From Camellia lanceoleosa (taxonomy: Eukaryota; Streptophyta; Magnoliopsida; Ericales; Theaceae), in the NCBI GenBank assembly GCA_025200525.1, contig CM045770.1, positions 129,794,200-129,858,199 of the forward strand: a stretch of 64,000 nucleotides of DNA. Direction: 5' to 3'. How positions within the stretch are numbered: the first letter of the stretch is position 1; the number at the start of each line of letters is the position of its first letter. The position numbers and the translations under genes were made by a program. This document shows positions 10,795 to 21,734 of the stretch, one piece after another. The notes under the pieces were generated by a model. That model did not search any database. It had not been told where the DNA came from and saw only the letters and a program-made list of their open reading frames with translations.

Positions 10795-11085
10795 GGATTG
10801 AAGATGTTGATGATGCTGATGTAGTTGATGTTGCTTATGTTTGATGATGTTGATAATGTTTAGATGATGTTATTGATGTTTGATGACGGTGATGATGTCG
10901 AAGATATAGTTGATGTTGAAGATGTAGTTGATGTTGATGATGTTCACAATGTTGATGATGTTGAGATGCTTGATGATATTGTTGATGTTGTTGTTGTTTG
11001 ATGATGTTGATGATGTTTTGATCATGTTGAAGATGTAGTTGATATTGATGATGTTCACAATGTTTGATGATGTTGTTGATGTTCG
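10795..11085 (+). repeat. TTGATG-type minisatellite
   Basis: Dense repetition of 'gatgttgatgatgtt' and variants with longer-range duplication ('gaagatgtagttgatgttga'). It lies inside the Pack-MULE beside the TFIIB start codon, so it may derive from a captured 5' leader, but that is a guess. Confidence 0.85.
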
Positions 11086-11320
11086 GAAGGGAGGGAAATC
11101 AAAAAAAGGCCTATAGTAAGCTTTTTGGGTATTTTTGTCATTACAACATCAGTAAAAACTTACATTTGCCCTTCATCAAAAAAAAATTACGTGTTAAATA
11201 AATGGGTATATATGTAATTCACATTCAAATAGGACTTATTAGTCTACAAAATAAAAGGCAGGACCAAATGGTTTAACAAATTAAAATTTGGGATTTATTG
11301 GTGTTTTGCCTTTATTTCTT

Positions 11321-11660
11321 AATTTTTGATTTGTTAAAAAAAATTATTTGTTATTATTTATGTTAAAATAAGAGCTTTTGATATGCTAAAATTATGAATC
11401 TTAATTGGTGGTAATTTATATTAAAATTATGGATTTTGGTTTGTTGTTATTTGTGCTAAAATTAGGGATTTGATTTGTGTTAAAATTAAAAATATTAATT
11501 TGTAATGATTAATATTTAAATTAGGGATTTTGATTTGTTATCATTTGTGTTAAAATTAAAAATTTTAATTTGTTGTGATTTGTGCTAAATTTAATTTTTT
11601 TGATTTGTATTAAAATTGGAGATTTTGATTTGTTTTGATTAGGAATCTTTATTTGTATAT
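11321..11660 (+). repeat. Degenerate AT-rich tandem repeat upstream of hAT transposase
   Basis: Loose repeats of 'ttgtgttaaaattagggatt' and variants at roughly 45-55 bp spacing, ending just before the transposase ATG at 11677. Probably the transposase leader. Confidence 0.6.
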
Positions 11661-11676
11661 TTTTTTTACAACAATC

Positions 11677-12464
11677 ATGGAAAAATATTTCAAAATAAAA
11701 TCAAAGTTGGAGTCATTTCTTCCTCAAGAAGAAGATGATAATTATTCTTCCGCAAAACAAAGTCGCATAGAAATCAACTTAGCAAACCTTCCTGCAGATC
11801 GAAGACTACAGCTTCGGATTATGGACTATAATGCTAATGATCGAGACCAAATTCGTAGGGCATATCTACAAAAAGGTCCTTGTCAACCTCATGATCATAA
11901 TTTTCCACAAAAATTATTTGGACAAAAATTTCAGCGATTTAATTAGGCTTGGTTTAGTGAATTTTCTAATTAGTTGAAGTATAGCATAGCAAAATATGCA
12001 ACATTTTGTTTATGTTATTATCTTTTCAAACCCGATACTAGAGATCAAGCTGGTGGTGATTTTTTTTGTTGATGAGGGTTTCTCAAATTGGAAGAAAAAA
12101 GAAAAAATTCAGACTCATGTGGAAGGTCCCAATAGAGCTCATATCAAGCGTGGAGTAAATGTCAAGACTTGTTAAACCAAAAGCAACATATTCAAAAGAT
12201 TTTTTTTAAACAATCTGATCAAACTCGAATTGAGTATCGAACACGCTTGAATGCATCGATTGATTGTGTTAGATTTCTTCTAAGATAAGAACTTGCATTT
12301 CATGGGCATAACGAATATGAAAATTCAAGTAACCAAGGAAATTTTCTTATACTTCTCAAGTTTCTTGTTGATCATAATGAAGAAGTCAAAGTGGTTGCAT
12401 TGAGCAATGCTCCACAAAATCACAAGTTGACATCTCCTGATATTCAAAAAGATATTGTAAATGT
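11677..12464 (+). pseudogene. hAT transposase, N-terminal half (TTF-type)
   Basis: From ATG 11677 the product begins MEKYFKIKSKLES, followed by the family signature ANLPADRR, a DYNANDRDQIRRAYLQKGPC block and HNFPQ. These are hallmarks of plant TTF-type zinc-finger hAT transposases. After a stop at 11944 the frame continues with further stops and frameshifts: KYSIAKYA, FKPDTRD, then CVRFLLR, LLKFLVDHNEEVK and NHKLTSPDIQKDIVN. The zinc finger would bind the element ends. The coding line is cut after 12464 by the chromovirus and resumes at 23803. Confidence 0.8.
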
Positions 12465-13850
12465 TATAACGAGTTAAATCAAATTGAATTTATACTTTAA
12501 TCTCAGTTGGGGATTTATTTTAAATTATTAAACTCCATTCATTTTGGACCCAATTGATTGAATCGTGACCCGTTAGTAACCATGTAATATTGTTGTGGTT
12601 TTATTATTATTATTTGATTACCATAAAAGAGTTGTGAATATTTATGGTGTGTACCATTAAATGAAATATATTTTGTGGTGAGAAAATATTATATTTACTT
12701 TTGTCATTAAAGATGTTGAAATGTATTTTAATTGATATATACATATATATATATAGGTGTATATATATATAGTTAGATATTTGTTTAGTTAAACAAAACA
12801 GGAAATATCTATAAATAGTAAGCAAATAGATATTTTGTTCAACTTTTGGGAGTTCTTGAAGGTCTTGCCGTGAGGAAAGGAAAGAAAAGGGTTCCAAGTT
12901 TTTTTTTATTTATTTATGGGTTTAATTTAGTGTAAGTCATTTTTGACCCCTAGTGCTTTAGATCAAAACGTAGAGGGCGGAAAAGGCGTCATTTGGCTTT
13001 GAGCATATTTAATTTCTGTTGCCAAAAATTTTGAAAGATTCTTGGCTTGATGTAGGGATTTTTCATACACTTCTTTATGCACTTTTACTTGATTATATGG
13101 AACTTAGAGTTGTATATAATTTAATTAGAATTTTTGGAAAATTTGTGATTTATTTGCTTAAAAGAGAAATTTTGAGAAAAATAAAAAGTTGATGCCAACA
13201 TTGTGAAAGTGTAAACTTGGAATATGTTTGTAAGATTATGAAAGAGCTATGTTTTAAATTTGAACAAAAACGGACTTCAATTCAATCGGTTTGGAAACTT
13301 TTACCGGTTTGCGACCAAAAGAGCATTTTTAAAGAAAACAAAGGAATTATGTTTAACTTTTGGGGCTTTTGATCAAAATAGGATGTCATAGTTGAATAAT
13401 GCTTGGAGCATGAGTTTGGAAAGAAAATGATGTTTTCTTGGGCATTAACGATATTATTTTGCTTAATGTATCTGTTGGAATAAAACCGACACGATTAGAA
13501 ATGGACCTTGAGAGGTTACCGGATGTGATTATGATATGAAAACTAGTGTAGTTGTTCATATTTGATGAGATGTGGAATAGATTGTATTTATTAGAATTTT
13601 TTAAATTTAATTATTTAAACATCTATTTAGAAATATCTGTTTTAGGCTATCGGTAGAGGATAGCCATGATTGTTGTAAAATGCATGCTTCGGATTGGAAC
13701 TGGGGCATTGAGATATGAACAACATGTATTTGGTATTTGGGGTTAAATGGAAGTGGATGTATGGAATAATTAGTTATATATATGTGTTTGTCTATCAGGT
13801 GGGTTTGTTGTATAACTAGATATACCCTGTCCAATTTTTAGGACGTTACA
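12465..13850 (+). repeat. 5' LTR of the chromovirus (internally deleted)
   Basis: 1386 bp, nearly identical to parts of the 2063-bp 3' LTR but missing about 0.68 kb. The breakpoint is at 'ttgttgtaaaatgcatg' near 13672. A TATA-like 'tctataaatag' lies at 12809-12819. Confidence 0.9.
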
Positions 13851-13853
13851 ACT

Positions 13854-13865
13854 TGGTATCAAAGC
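13854..13865 (+). other. Primer-binding site (initiator tRNA-Met)
   Basis: TGGTATCAAAGC three bases after the LTR differs at one base from the canonical TGGTATCAGAGC. Confidence 0.85.
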
Positions 13866-14255
13866 GTACCGAGTTCGAATACTTTGGGTACGTGGGGAGT
13901 GGTTAGTACCACAATGGGTTTTTCTCACTTGATAGAGATATCTGTTTAATGAGGTGGTATGTGATAACATGCTTATGTGATTATATGGGTATGGGGTTTG
14001 ATTTCTGAGATGTTGATTGGGTCTGTGAGTTCCTGGAAGTCCAGTCAGAAGAGCACTTAATCATTGCTATTTCTGATTGGAACTCTAGCAACGTCATGGG
14101 ACAATCATTATCTAGAAAGAAAATCTATATGTGCTTATGTGACTATGTGCTTATGTGGAATGAATTAACTGTTGTCCATTGCCTTAGGATGTGAGTGAGT
14201 TAGTTTCGACACAATTGTGATTTCTGCTAATCTAGAATGTTACCTTTATTAGGAT

Positions 14256-15500
14256 GTTGAGACGTGGAAAGGGCAGTAGTAGGCGTGGTAGGCCCAAGAG
14301 ACACGAGATGCCAATACCGGATGAGATTCCGGCGTAGGAGGAGGGGACAGGGCAGGCAAATGTGGCTGAGCCAGTTGGGCAATAGGCCATGGGTGCTTTG
14401 GCACGAGAGATAGTAGGGGCACTGAACATACTAAGAGCTGAGAACTTAGCACAGGCCCCAGCTGCTCCAGTTGCAAAAATAGGACCACTCCTGCTAAAAA
14501 GGGAGTTCTTCCGGACCAATCCGGATATTTTTGTGGGAGATCCTAAGGAGCCACTGAAGGCTGATGAGTGGCTAGATCAGACGGTTAAGATGTTCGAGAT
14601 GCTAGACATTGAGAACGACGCTCTAAGAGTGACCTTGGCATCCTTTCAGCTGAAGAGAGCAGCGGGTCAGTGGTAGAAATACACGCAAGGACGTATTGGG
14701 GTGACCTGTGAGGCCTTTGTCAATGCCTTTCAAGAGAAGTATTGCCTGCTACTGTCAGAGAGAGGTTGAAGGAACAATTCAAGAACCTCAAACAGCAGCT
14801 TGGCACACCAGTGGCGGAGTTCGAGTCCACTTTTGCTAGTTTGTCCAAATTTGCTCCTAAGCTTGTGGTAATAGAGGAGCATCGTTGTATCGAGTTTGAC
14901 ACTTGACTGAGAGATGAGCTTGCCTACTGTGTAAGTGGGTCTATGATGAGGGATTACAGCCGTCTTGTTGAGGCAGCGGCACATATGGAAACCCGGTTAG
15001 GAGCTAGAGAGAGGGAGATGAGGGGTTTCAAGTAGAGAGGCCAGGAGATACAGAGTGAAGCCCGAGACAGCAAGAGACAGAGGGGTTTTACAGCAAAACA
15101 GTCTCATGGGACACAGTCTAGGTCCACTTTTCCAGTGCCGAGTTCAGGGGTAAGGGGAGGTGGCCGGGGAGGATTTTCTTGTTTCAAGTGTGACCAGTTG
15201 GGTCATAAGTCCTTTTCTTGCCCACAGAAAGAGAGAGGATAGCGGTCTGCTCCATCTTTAATCCACCCACCGAACCAGAATCAGGGGAGTGGCAATCTTT
15301 GACTTGCTTTCACTGTGGATAGGTAGAACACATGAAGAGGTACTGTCCAAAGTTAGGTGGCACACCTGGTGCATCTGGATCAAGGCAGACTCAGAGTCAC
15401 CAGCCATCACAGTCGGCACAAGCCTCGAGGGCCACTCCGGGAGCCTCTTCAGCTCAGTCTATGAATCTGACTTATGCTCTAAGAGGGGAGCAGGTGGATC
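14256..15500 (+). pseudogene. Chromovirus gag pseudogene
   Basis: From ATG 14256 the frame has a basic start (MLRRGKGSSRRGRPKR), then the gag core with FFRTNPDIFVGDPKEPLKAD and MFEMLDIENDALRV. The frame shifts near 14745 and continues as KEQFKNLKQQLG and FESTFASLSKFAPK. A CCHC zinc knuckle, CFKCDQLGHKSFSC (CX2CX4HX4C), is at about 15180-15222. Several stops interrupt it, many of them TAG. Gag forms the particle and the knuckle binds element RNA. Reading becomes poor after 15240. Confidence 0.8.
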
Positions 15501-15517
15501 AGTGACCTACTAGGCGT

Positions 15518-16204
15518 GTGTATGTTGTTACCACGGTAAAGTTAGTGCCAGTACCTTCGGCTGTGAGAGGTACCTTCTTGTTCTGTAATTCTATTGCCAA
15601 TGTATTGATTGACACGGGTGCATCACATTCATTTATCTTATCTGCATTTACATCGGCATTGGAGTTAGAGTTGGCTCAGTTAGCATTGCCACTCTGCAAA
15701 GAGTCACCAGTTAGAGGTGAGATTGTGTTACAATAGGGATGTTGGGGTTGTGATATAGAGGTTGCCAGTTGTCAACTTTCATTTTCTTTTGCTTTGCTTG
15801 ATATGTTGAGTTTTGATATTATACTAGGTATGGATTGGTTCTTTACGTATCGGGCTGTTATAGACTGTTACCGTCAGAGAGTTACTGTGTGTACCTCAAG
15901 CGATGACTGCTTTTATTTCTTGGGAGATTGGGTTAATAGGGCTTTGTTGCCGGTTTGTGACCCGCATGGTCGGGGCGAGCTTAGCCTCTTTCTTGCTGCA
16001 TTCTTGGAGGCAGAAAGTGATATAGTTCAGGTTAAGTTGCCGAGGGTAGTCTGTGAGTACCCGGATGTCTTTCCTAAGGATCTTTCTGGTTTACCACCTC
16101 ACCGAGATATTGAGTTCTCTATTGACCTAGTGTCGGGAACAGCACCAATTTCCATGGCTCCGTCGAGGTTTGCACCTACTGAGTTGAGTGAGTTAAAGAT
16201 TTAG
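15518..16204 (+). pseudogene. Chromovirus protease and linker pseudogene
   Basis: The aspartic protease active site LIDTGASHSFI is intact at about 15605-15637. A TAG at 15734 breaks the frame. The line continues with DIILGMDWFFTYRAVIDC, the conserved end of plant gypsy proteases, and then VVCEYPDVFPKDLSGLPPHR, the linker into reverse transcriptase. Confidence 0.8.
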
Positions 16205-17313
16205 CTCCAAGAATTGCTAGACAAGGGTTTTATCCACCCTAGTACTTCGCCTTAGAGAGCACCAGTGGTACATTACAGCTTTGTATTGATTATCGAAAAC
16301 TGAATCGAGTGACTGTTAAGAACAAGTACCTATTGCCCTGTATAGACGATCTGTTTGATCAGTTGAAGGGGTCTTCTTGTTTTTCAAAAATAGATTTAAG
16401 ATCGGTTATCACCAATTGACGATAAGGGAGGAGGACATTCCGAAGACGGCATTCCGTATGCAATATGGCCACTATGAGTTCCTAGTCATGCCTTTTGGGT
16501 TGACTAATGCACCGGCTTTGTTTATGGACTTGATGAATCAGGTTTTTCGTGAGTATCTTGATCGTTTTGTGGTTGTCTTTGTTAACGATATTCTGATTTA
16601 TTCACCCTCTGAGAAGGAGCATGAGGAACACTTGCGGGTCGTGTTGGAGTTGCTTAGAGTCCATCAGTTATATGCTAAGTTCAGGAAGTGTAAGTCTTGG
16701 CTGAAAGAAGTGAAGTTTTTAGGCCATGTAGTATCTAGAGAATGGGTGACTGTGGATTTCTCCAAGATAGTGGCAGTGCAAGATTGGGGGCAACCCAAGA
16801 ACGCCTTTGAGATCCGGAGTTTCTTAGGGTTGGCCAAGTATTATCGTCGTTTTGTGAAAGACTTTTCTAGTCTAGTCGCTCCATTGACTAGACTGACGAG
16901 AAAGTGAATCAAATTTGTGTGGAGTGAGACTTGTGAGAAGTCATTTTAGGAGTTAAAAATTAGACTCACTACTGCTCTAGTTTTCATTATTCCGGAGAGG
17001 GGTTTGGGTTATGCTGTATATTGTGACGCATTTTGGGAAGGTTTGGGCTGTGTCTTGATGCAAGAGGGGAAGGTAGTTGCTTATGGTTCACGGCAGTTAA
17101 AGATTCACGAGAAGAACTACCCTACTCATGATCTAGAGTTAGCAGTAGTGATCTTTACCCTAAAGATCTAGAGGCATTATTTATATGGCGAGAGATTCAA
17201 GGTGTTCTCAGATCATAAGAGTCTGAAGTACTTGTTTTCTCTGAAGGATCTGAATCTGAGACAGAGGAGGTGGATGGAGTTCATGGAGGACTATGAGTTC
17301 GAGTTACATTATC
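16205..17313 (+). pseudogene. Chromovirus reverse transcriptase and RNase H (5' part)
   Basis: RT motifs are present: [17 protein letters not shown] was originally read through 16377-16440, [20 protein letters not shown] follows at about 16455, and the catalytic box reads FVNDILIYS at about 16582-16608. The usual F/YVDD has lost one catalytic Asp (D to N). Near 16265 a short segment is missing (the expected FVKKKDG stretch). After the connection domain ([17 protein letters not shown]) the RNase H reads on with stops to 17313, where a solo LTR cuts it; it resumes at 19938. Confidence 0.85.
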
Positions 17314-19932
17314 TGTAAGGCCCCTGAAATATGTATTTACTTTTAAGACCCTAATGTTGAATTATATTTATTTTTTTATTTTTTTAGCCCCTCGTGTACT
17401 TGAATTAATTCAAATCTTGTCGGTTAGCGTTACCTTTTTTATTTTATTTTATCAAAACAGGAATTTCCCTAATCAGATTAGGATCCCTAACCTAATTTAA
17501 TTCTACATAAGTTACATGTATTTACTCCAAGCCCTCACTTTTTCTTTTAAATTCAAAACTTGCCCAAACTAGTATTTATACCTTGTACCTTGAAGTGCCA
17601 TCAATCTTGTTATATATATATATATACATATACACCTAGAGGAGTGTACCTAGAACCTAAAATGATTTAAATAATAACCCTCTCACACTTCCCCAAGAGA
17701 GGAGCCAATTTTCAAGAACCACCATCATGATGTTCTAGGAAAAAACACAACCTAGTGACCTAGACCTAGATTGCAAATCTCAAAACTAGTTACCTTTCAA
17801 CTAAAGATCAACTAATTGATGCCAAAACCTATGATTTAGCACCTTAGTTACTCCTATCCCTTTTGACACCAACCAAAATCCTAGCTTTCCATCAAATTCC
17901 AACTAAAGGGCTTTTATGTCCTTTTACCCCAAATTGCCTATATATACCACACCCTCCCTAGCTTGCAAACATACACACAACACACTCACTCACACACACA
18001 TTTTGGTTAGAGAGAGGGAGGAGAGCAAGGAAGAGAAGTCTAGAGGAGGAGAGGGAAGAAGAAGAGAGTTTCTTGTGCAAAGCTAGAAGGTAAGCCACCA
18101 ACACAACCTTCTCTTCATTCTCTTTTCTAATGCATGTTCTTTTTAAAGATTTTAAGTGATGTTTCAGATCTGTTATTATCATGTTCTTATGTTAAAAATA
18201 TCAAGATTTGAGTATTGTTTCCATCTCTCTTGTGTTTTACCCATTTTGGCACAAAACCATCTTCTTTTGTACCAATCTCTCAACTTTTCAAAGGCATTCT
18301 TTCAAACAGATTTTCTAAGTTAAACATGTAATAGTTAGCATATTTTCTTCACAAAAGGAATGAAACTTTCCCCTGGTGGAACCCCCTTTTTCATAAATCT
18401 TCTTAATTTGGGCATTCTACCTTAGAACCTATTTTTGCAGCCAACTTTCAAAAATTCCAGAAAAATGTACAAAAATATTATGAACCTCCATTTTATGTCA
18501 AAACCTTCTTTTAGAAGTTAGCTTTCAACTAAAATTGGTTTCATCGAAAAACATTAAGCGATTTACAAGAAAATCAAGTTTTCGTAACAATCGACAGATC
18601 TGGGCAGATTCTGGACAGACCCTGGACAGCGCTGAAATATTTTCTAAATAACTTAGAATCTGGAAGAGCAACCCCAATTCCAAAAAATGTTCTAGAAACT
18701 AGATTGAATCCTCTACAAATCATAGGAAGGCCAAACCCGATAAAGGATCTAAAATAGCTCTTTCATTTTAATCTTTATGCGATGCTAAATCTGGAAATTT
18801 TGTTAGGTATGGATGTGTTGTACCTTTGAGTTCATGAGATTGTTGTAGCTTATAATCATGTCTTGACCTGATAATATATGTGTTGTGGTTATGTTATTTA
18901 CCTTTCTCACCTTAAGAATGCATGCTTATATGGATATTAATGTTTTATATGTTGAACTAACCTTGTTTTAAAACACTTAATCCAACGGGAAACCTAATTG
19001 GGTGGGTATTGGGTTTTTCGAACATTTGAGTAATGAAAAGATGAGAATATGTGGTATATGGTATGTTGGGATGCGTTCCCTATTTAAAAGTTAATGTCTT
19101 GCGCAAGTGGTTTTCAGAACCCTTGAACGGAGCGGTTGTATTCGGATCCTAGGTGGTTTGGTGTAAGGAGGGATTCGGGTAAGGCCCTATTTTTTACCGT
19201 CTCTTTTGAGGCCCTGCAGTTGGCGCTACACGGTATATAACCGTTGGTAGGCATCCGAGCTTAGTTCTGCAACAAAGCAGCAAAAGAGGAGGCATACCGA
19301 ATAATCCGTGTCTGATTCTTGTGGTTGGGAGGATGGAATCTCTTTGGGGGATTTCTAGTTACTGACATCTAACTTAACTATTTATTTATTTATTGATTTA
19401 ATTATTGGAATATCATGTTTTACTACTTGATGTTATAATTGTGATTGTGTATTGGACTGGGAAAAATGGATGGGTGTGTGCGTGTGTTTACTGGGCATTC
19501 AAAGCTCACGGCGTATCATGCCAGGTGACGAAGAGGAATTCTTAGCTGGAGACGTCGAGCCCGAAACCTTCGAAGACTTTTGGCTATCCTAGAAAAATTA
19601 GAAGTTTCTTTTTGGATATTTTGTAAGACTCATTTGAAGATTTAAGTTTTCTTTTGGGAATGTAATGTAATGAAACTATCTTATGAATTAAGTATATTGT
19701 GGTTGTTATATATTTATATTATGTGTGTGAACCTTGTTGTTGCTTATGAGACCTTGTGTCAATACCATTTAAGATTTGTCAAAAGGGTAGTGCACTGGCT
19801 AAGAAAGCTGGACTTAGAAGGGAGGCTATTTGACTCCTCCGGCGATCTGGGATCTTACTTGGTTATTGACCATAGGACTCATTAGTGACTCTCCCTTGAC
19901 TGCAACCAATAGTGTAGAATCCGGGCGTCACA
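17314..19932 (+). mobile_element. Solo LTR (Ty3/gypsy chromovirus type), 2.6 kb
   Basis: Starts TGTAAGGCCCC and ends GGGCGTCACA, with a perfect 5-bp duplication TTATC on both sides (17309-17313 and 19933-19937). The interior has no retroelement coding domain. It has a TATA box 'tatatata' near 17939, then a purine-rich leader-like tract (18007-18070) beginning after CA-rich DNA, as in plant LTR promoters. It lies inside the RNase H region of the chromovirus, whose reading resumes immediately after. Solo LTRs form by recombination between the two LTRs of a full element. Confidence 0.88.
17939..17946 (+). promoter_or_regulatory. TATA box in solo LTR
   Basis: 'tatatata' followed by CA-rich DNA and a purine-rich leader; the expected LTR transcription start would be about 30 bp downstream. 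Confidence 0.45.
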
Positions 19933-19937
19933 TTATC

Positions 19938-21541
19938 ATCTCGGGAAGGCCAATGTTGTGGCCGATGCTTTGAGTTAGAAATCCTTTGGTAGGGCAGCTT
20001 GTATTGCCATCCGGGAATGGGAGATATTGGGTGCTATCGGCGAGTTTGACTTACATCTTGGCGAGTCTGCTGAGTTGGCTATATTGTTTACTGTAGTTGC
20101 ACAATCTACACTAGTGAGCCGAGTTATTGAGGCACAAAGGGTGATCCGGAGGTTGAGACCATCCGGGAGAAGATTGCTAGTGGTAAGGTGGAGAGGGGTC
20201 TGAATGTGCATTCTCATTCTAGTATTAGATATGTTGATTGACTTTTTGTGCCAAAGTCTTGCCGGGAGGAGGTACTCCGTGAGTTTCATCACTCACGCCT
20301 TGTGGTGCATCCGGGAGGTACAAAGATGTACCATGATCTTAGCCACCAGTTTTGGTGGAAGGGAATGAAGAGGGATGTAGCATTGTTTGTGTTGAGATGC
20401 CTTACTTGTCAGCAAGTGAAGGCCGAGTACCAGAGGCTAGCGGGTTTGTTGCAACCCTTGCCTATAGCCAAGTGGAAGTGGGAGCATGTCACTATGGATT
20501 TCGTCATGGGTCTTTCTGAGGACTCAGTGGGGTAGTGATACCATTTGGGTGATTGTGGATCGGCTGACTAAGTTAGCGCATTTTATACCTATGCGCATAA
20601 GTGACTCCGTAGATCATCTTCCTGACCTTTATATTCGAGACATAGTCCAACTTTATGGGGTTCCAGTGACTATTGTCTCGGATAGAGATCCACGTTTTAC
20701 GACTCAGTTGTGGCAGAGCCTACAGGGTGCCTTGGGCACTAAGTTGACTTTTAACACTGCCTATCATCCCCAGACTGACGGACAGTTAGAGCGTAAAATT
20801 TAGATCCTGAAGCATATGCTTCGGGGTTGTGTTCTTGATTTCAAGGGCTCTTGGGAGAAACACTTGCCTTTAGTGGAGTTTGCCTACAATAACAGTTTCC
20901 AGTCAAGTATTGGCATGGCACCATTTAAGGCATTGTATGGCCGACCATGTAAATCCCCAATGTGTTGAGCTAAGGTGGGTGATGCACCTATGATAGGCCC
21001 AGAGTTGGTTCGGGAAACGACGGAGAAGATTGCTCTTATCCATAAGAGGTTGCTTACAGCTCAGAGTCGTTAGAAGAGCTACACCGATTGTAGGAGGAGG
21101 CCGTTATCTTTTGAGGTTGGGGATCATACATTTCTTAAGATCTCACCTAAGCGACGTTTGATGAGGTTTGGGAAGAGAGGGAAGTTGTCTCCGCGCTTTA
21201 TTGGGCCTTTTGAGATTTTCGAGCGTATTGGGGAAGTGGCATATCAATTAGCTTTGCTGCCACCACTATCTGAAGTTCACAATGTTTTTCATATTTCTAT
21301 GCTTCGGAAATACGACCCCGATCCATCACACATATTGGATTGAACTGAGTTAGAGGTGGACGAGGATGTCTCTTATGATGAGAGACCAGTGAGGATCTTA
21401 GACACTCGGGATCAGGTCTTGTGTGGCAAGACAATTCCCTTGGTAAAAGTGTTGTGGAAACACCACGGGGTTGAGGAGGCGACTTGGGAACGTGAGGCGG
21501 AAGTCCATGAGAAGCATCCAGACCTTTTTATCGATGTTTGA
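19938..21541 (+). pseudogene. Chromovirus RNase H tail, integrase and chromodomain
   Basis: RNase H resumes with GKANVVADALS. Integrase follows: the zinc-binding part (VHPGGTKMYHDL and CLTCQQVKAEYQR) and the catalytic core with Asp in VTMDFVMGL (about 20495), Asp in VSDRDPRFT (about 20680) and Glu in DGQLERKI (about 20790). The DDE triad is still visible. A frameshift lies near 20535 and stops follow. The C-terminal region contains FIGPFEIFERIGEVAYQLALP-type sequence and a chromodomain (about 21370-21530) with LVKVLWKHHG and EATWEREAEV. Chromodomains steer integration towards particular chromatin. Confidence 0.85.
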
Positions 21542-21721
21542 GAGTTGTAATAGAAATGTTATTTTGATAGTAGAATGTACATTGTATATATTATGGAATA
21601 GGGCGAATATCTTATGTTTAATTGGAAGGTTGTGTTATCATGCCATGATTGCATTTCTATGGTTATAATTGATTTTGGTTCAGCAAGGTTATCCAATTTA
21701 AATTTCGGGGACAAAATTCCT

Positions 21722-21734
21722 TAAGGGGAAAGGT
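21722..21734 (+). other. Polypurine tract
   Basis: 'taaggggaaaggt' immediately before the TG of the 3' LTR. Confidence 0.75.

Larger units (their letters stand above)
10193..11310. mobile_element. Pack-MULE carrying a TFIIB gene fragment
   Basis: The ends are an imperfect long inverted repeat: the left reads 'ggaaaaattactcataaatc' and the complement of the right reads 'ggcaaaacaccaataaatc'. Both arms then contain 'ttaaaccattt(a/g)gtc'. The flanks are GTTATTTCTT (10183-10192) and TTTATTTCTT (11311-11320), nine of ten bases matching, which fits the 8-11 bp duplications of Mutator-like elements. There is no transposase. The interior carries a minus-strand piece of a TFIIB gene, part of it repeated in tandem, and a TTGATG-rich minisatellite. 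A non-autonomous MULE holding a cellular exon is a Pack-MULE. It lies between the hAT left end and the hAT transposase. Confidence 0.8.

Noticed and set aside
10870..11058. Minus-strand Asn/Ile-rich 62-codon frame
   Set aside because: Translation of the TTGATG minisatellite only.
13854..13865. tRNA gene at the initiator-Met-like sequence
   Set aside because: Only the 12-base primer-binding complement is present, directly after an LTR; no cloverleaf.
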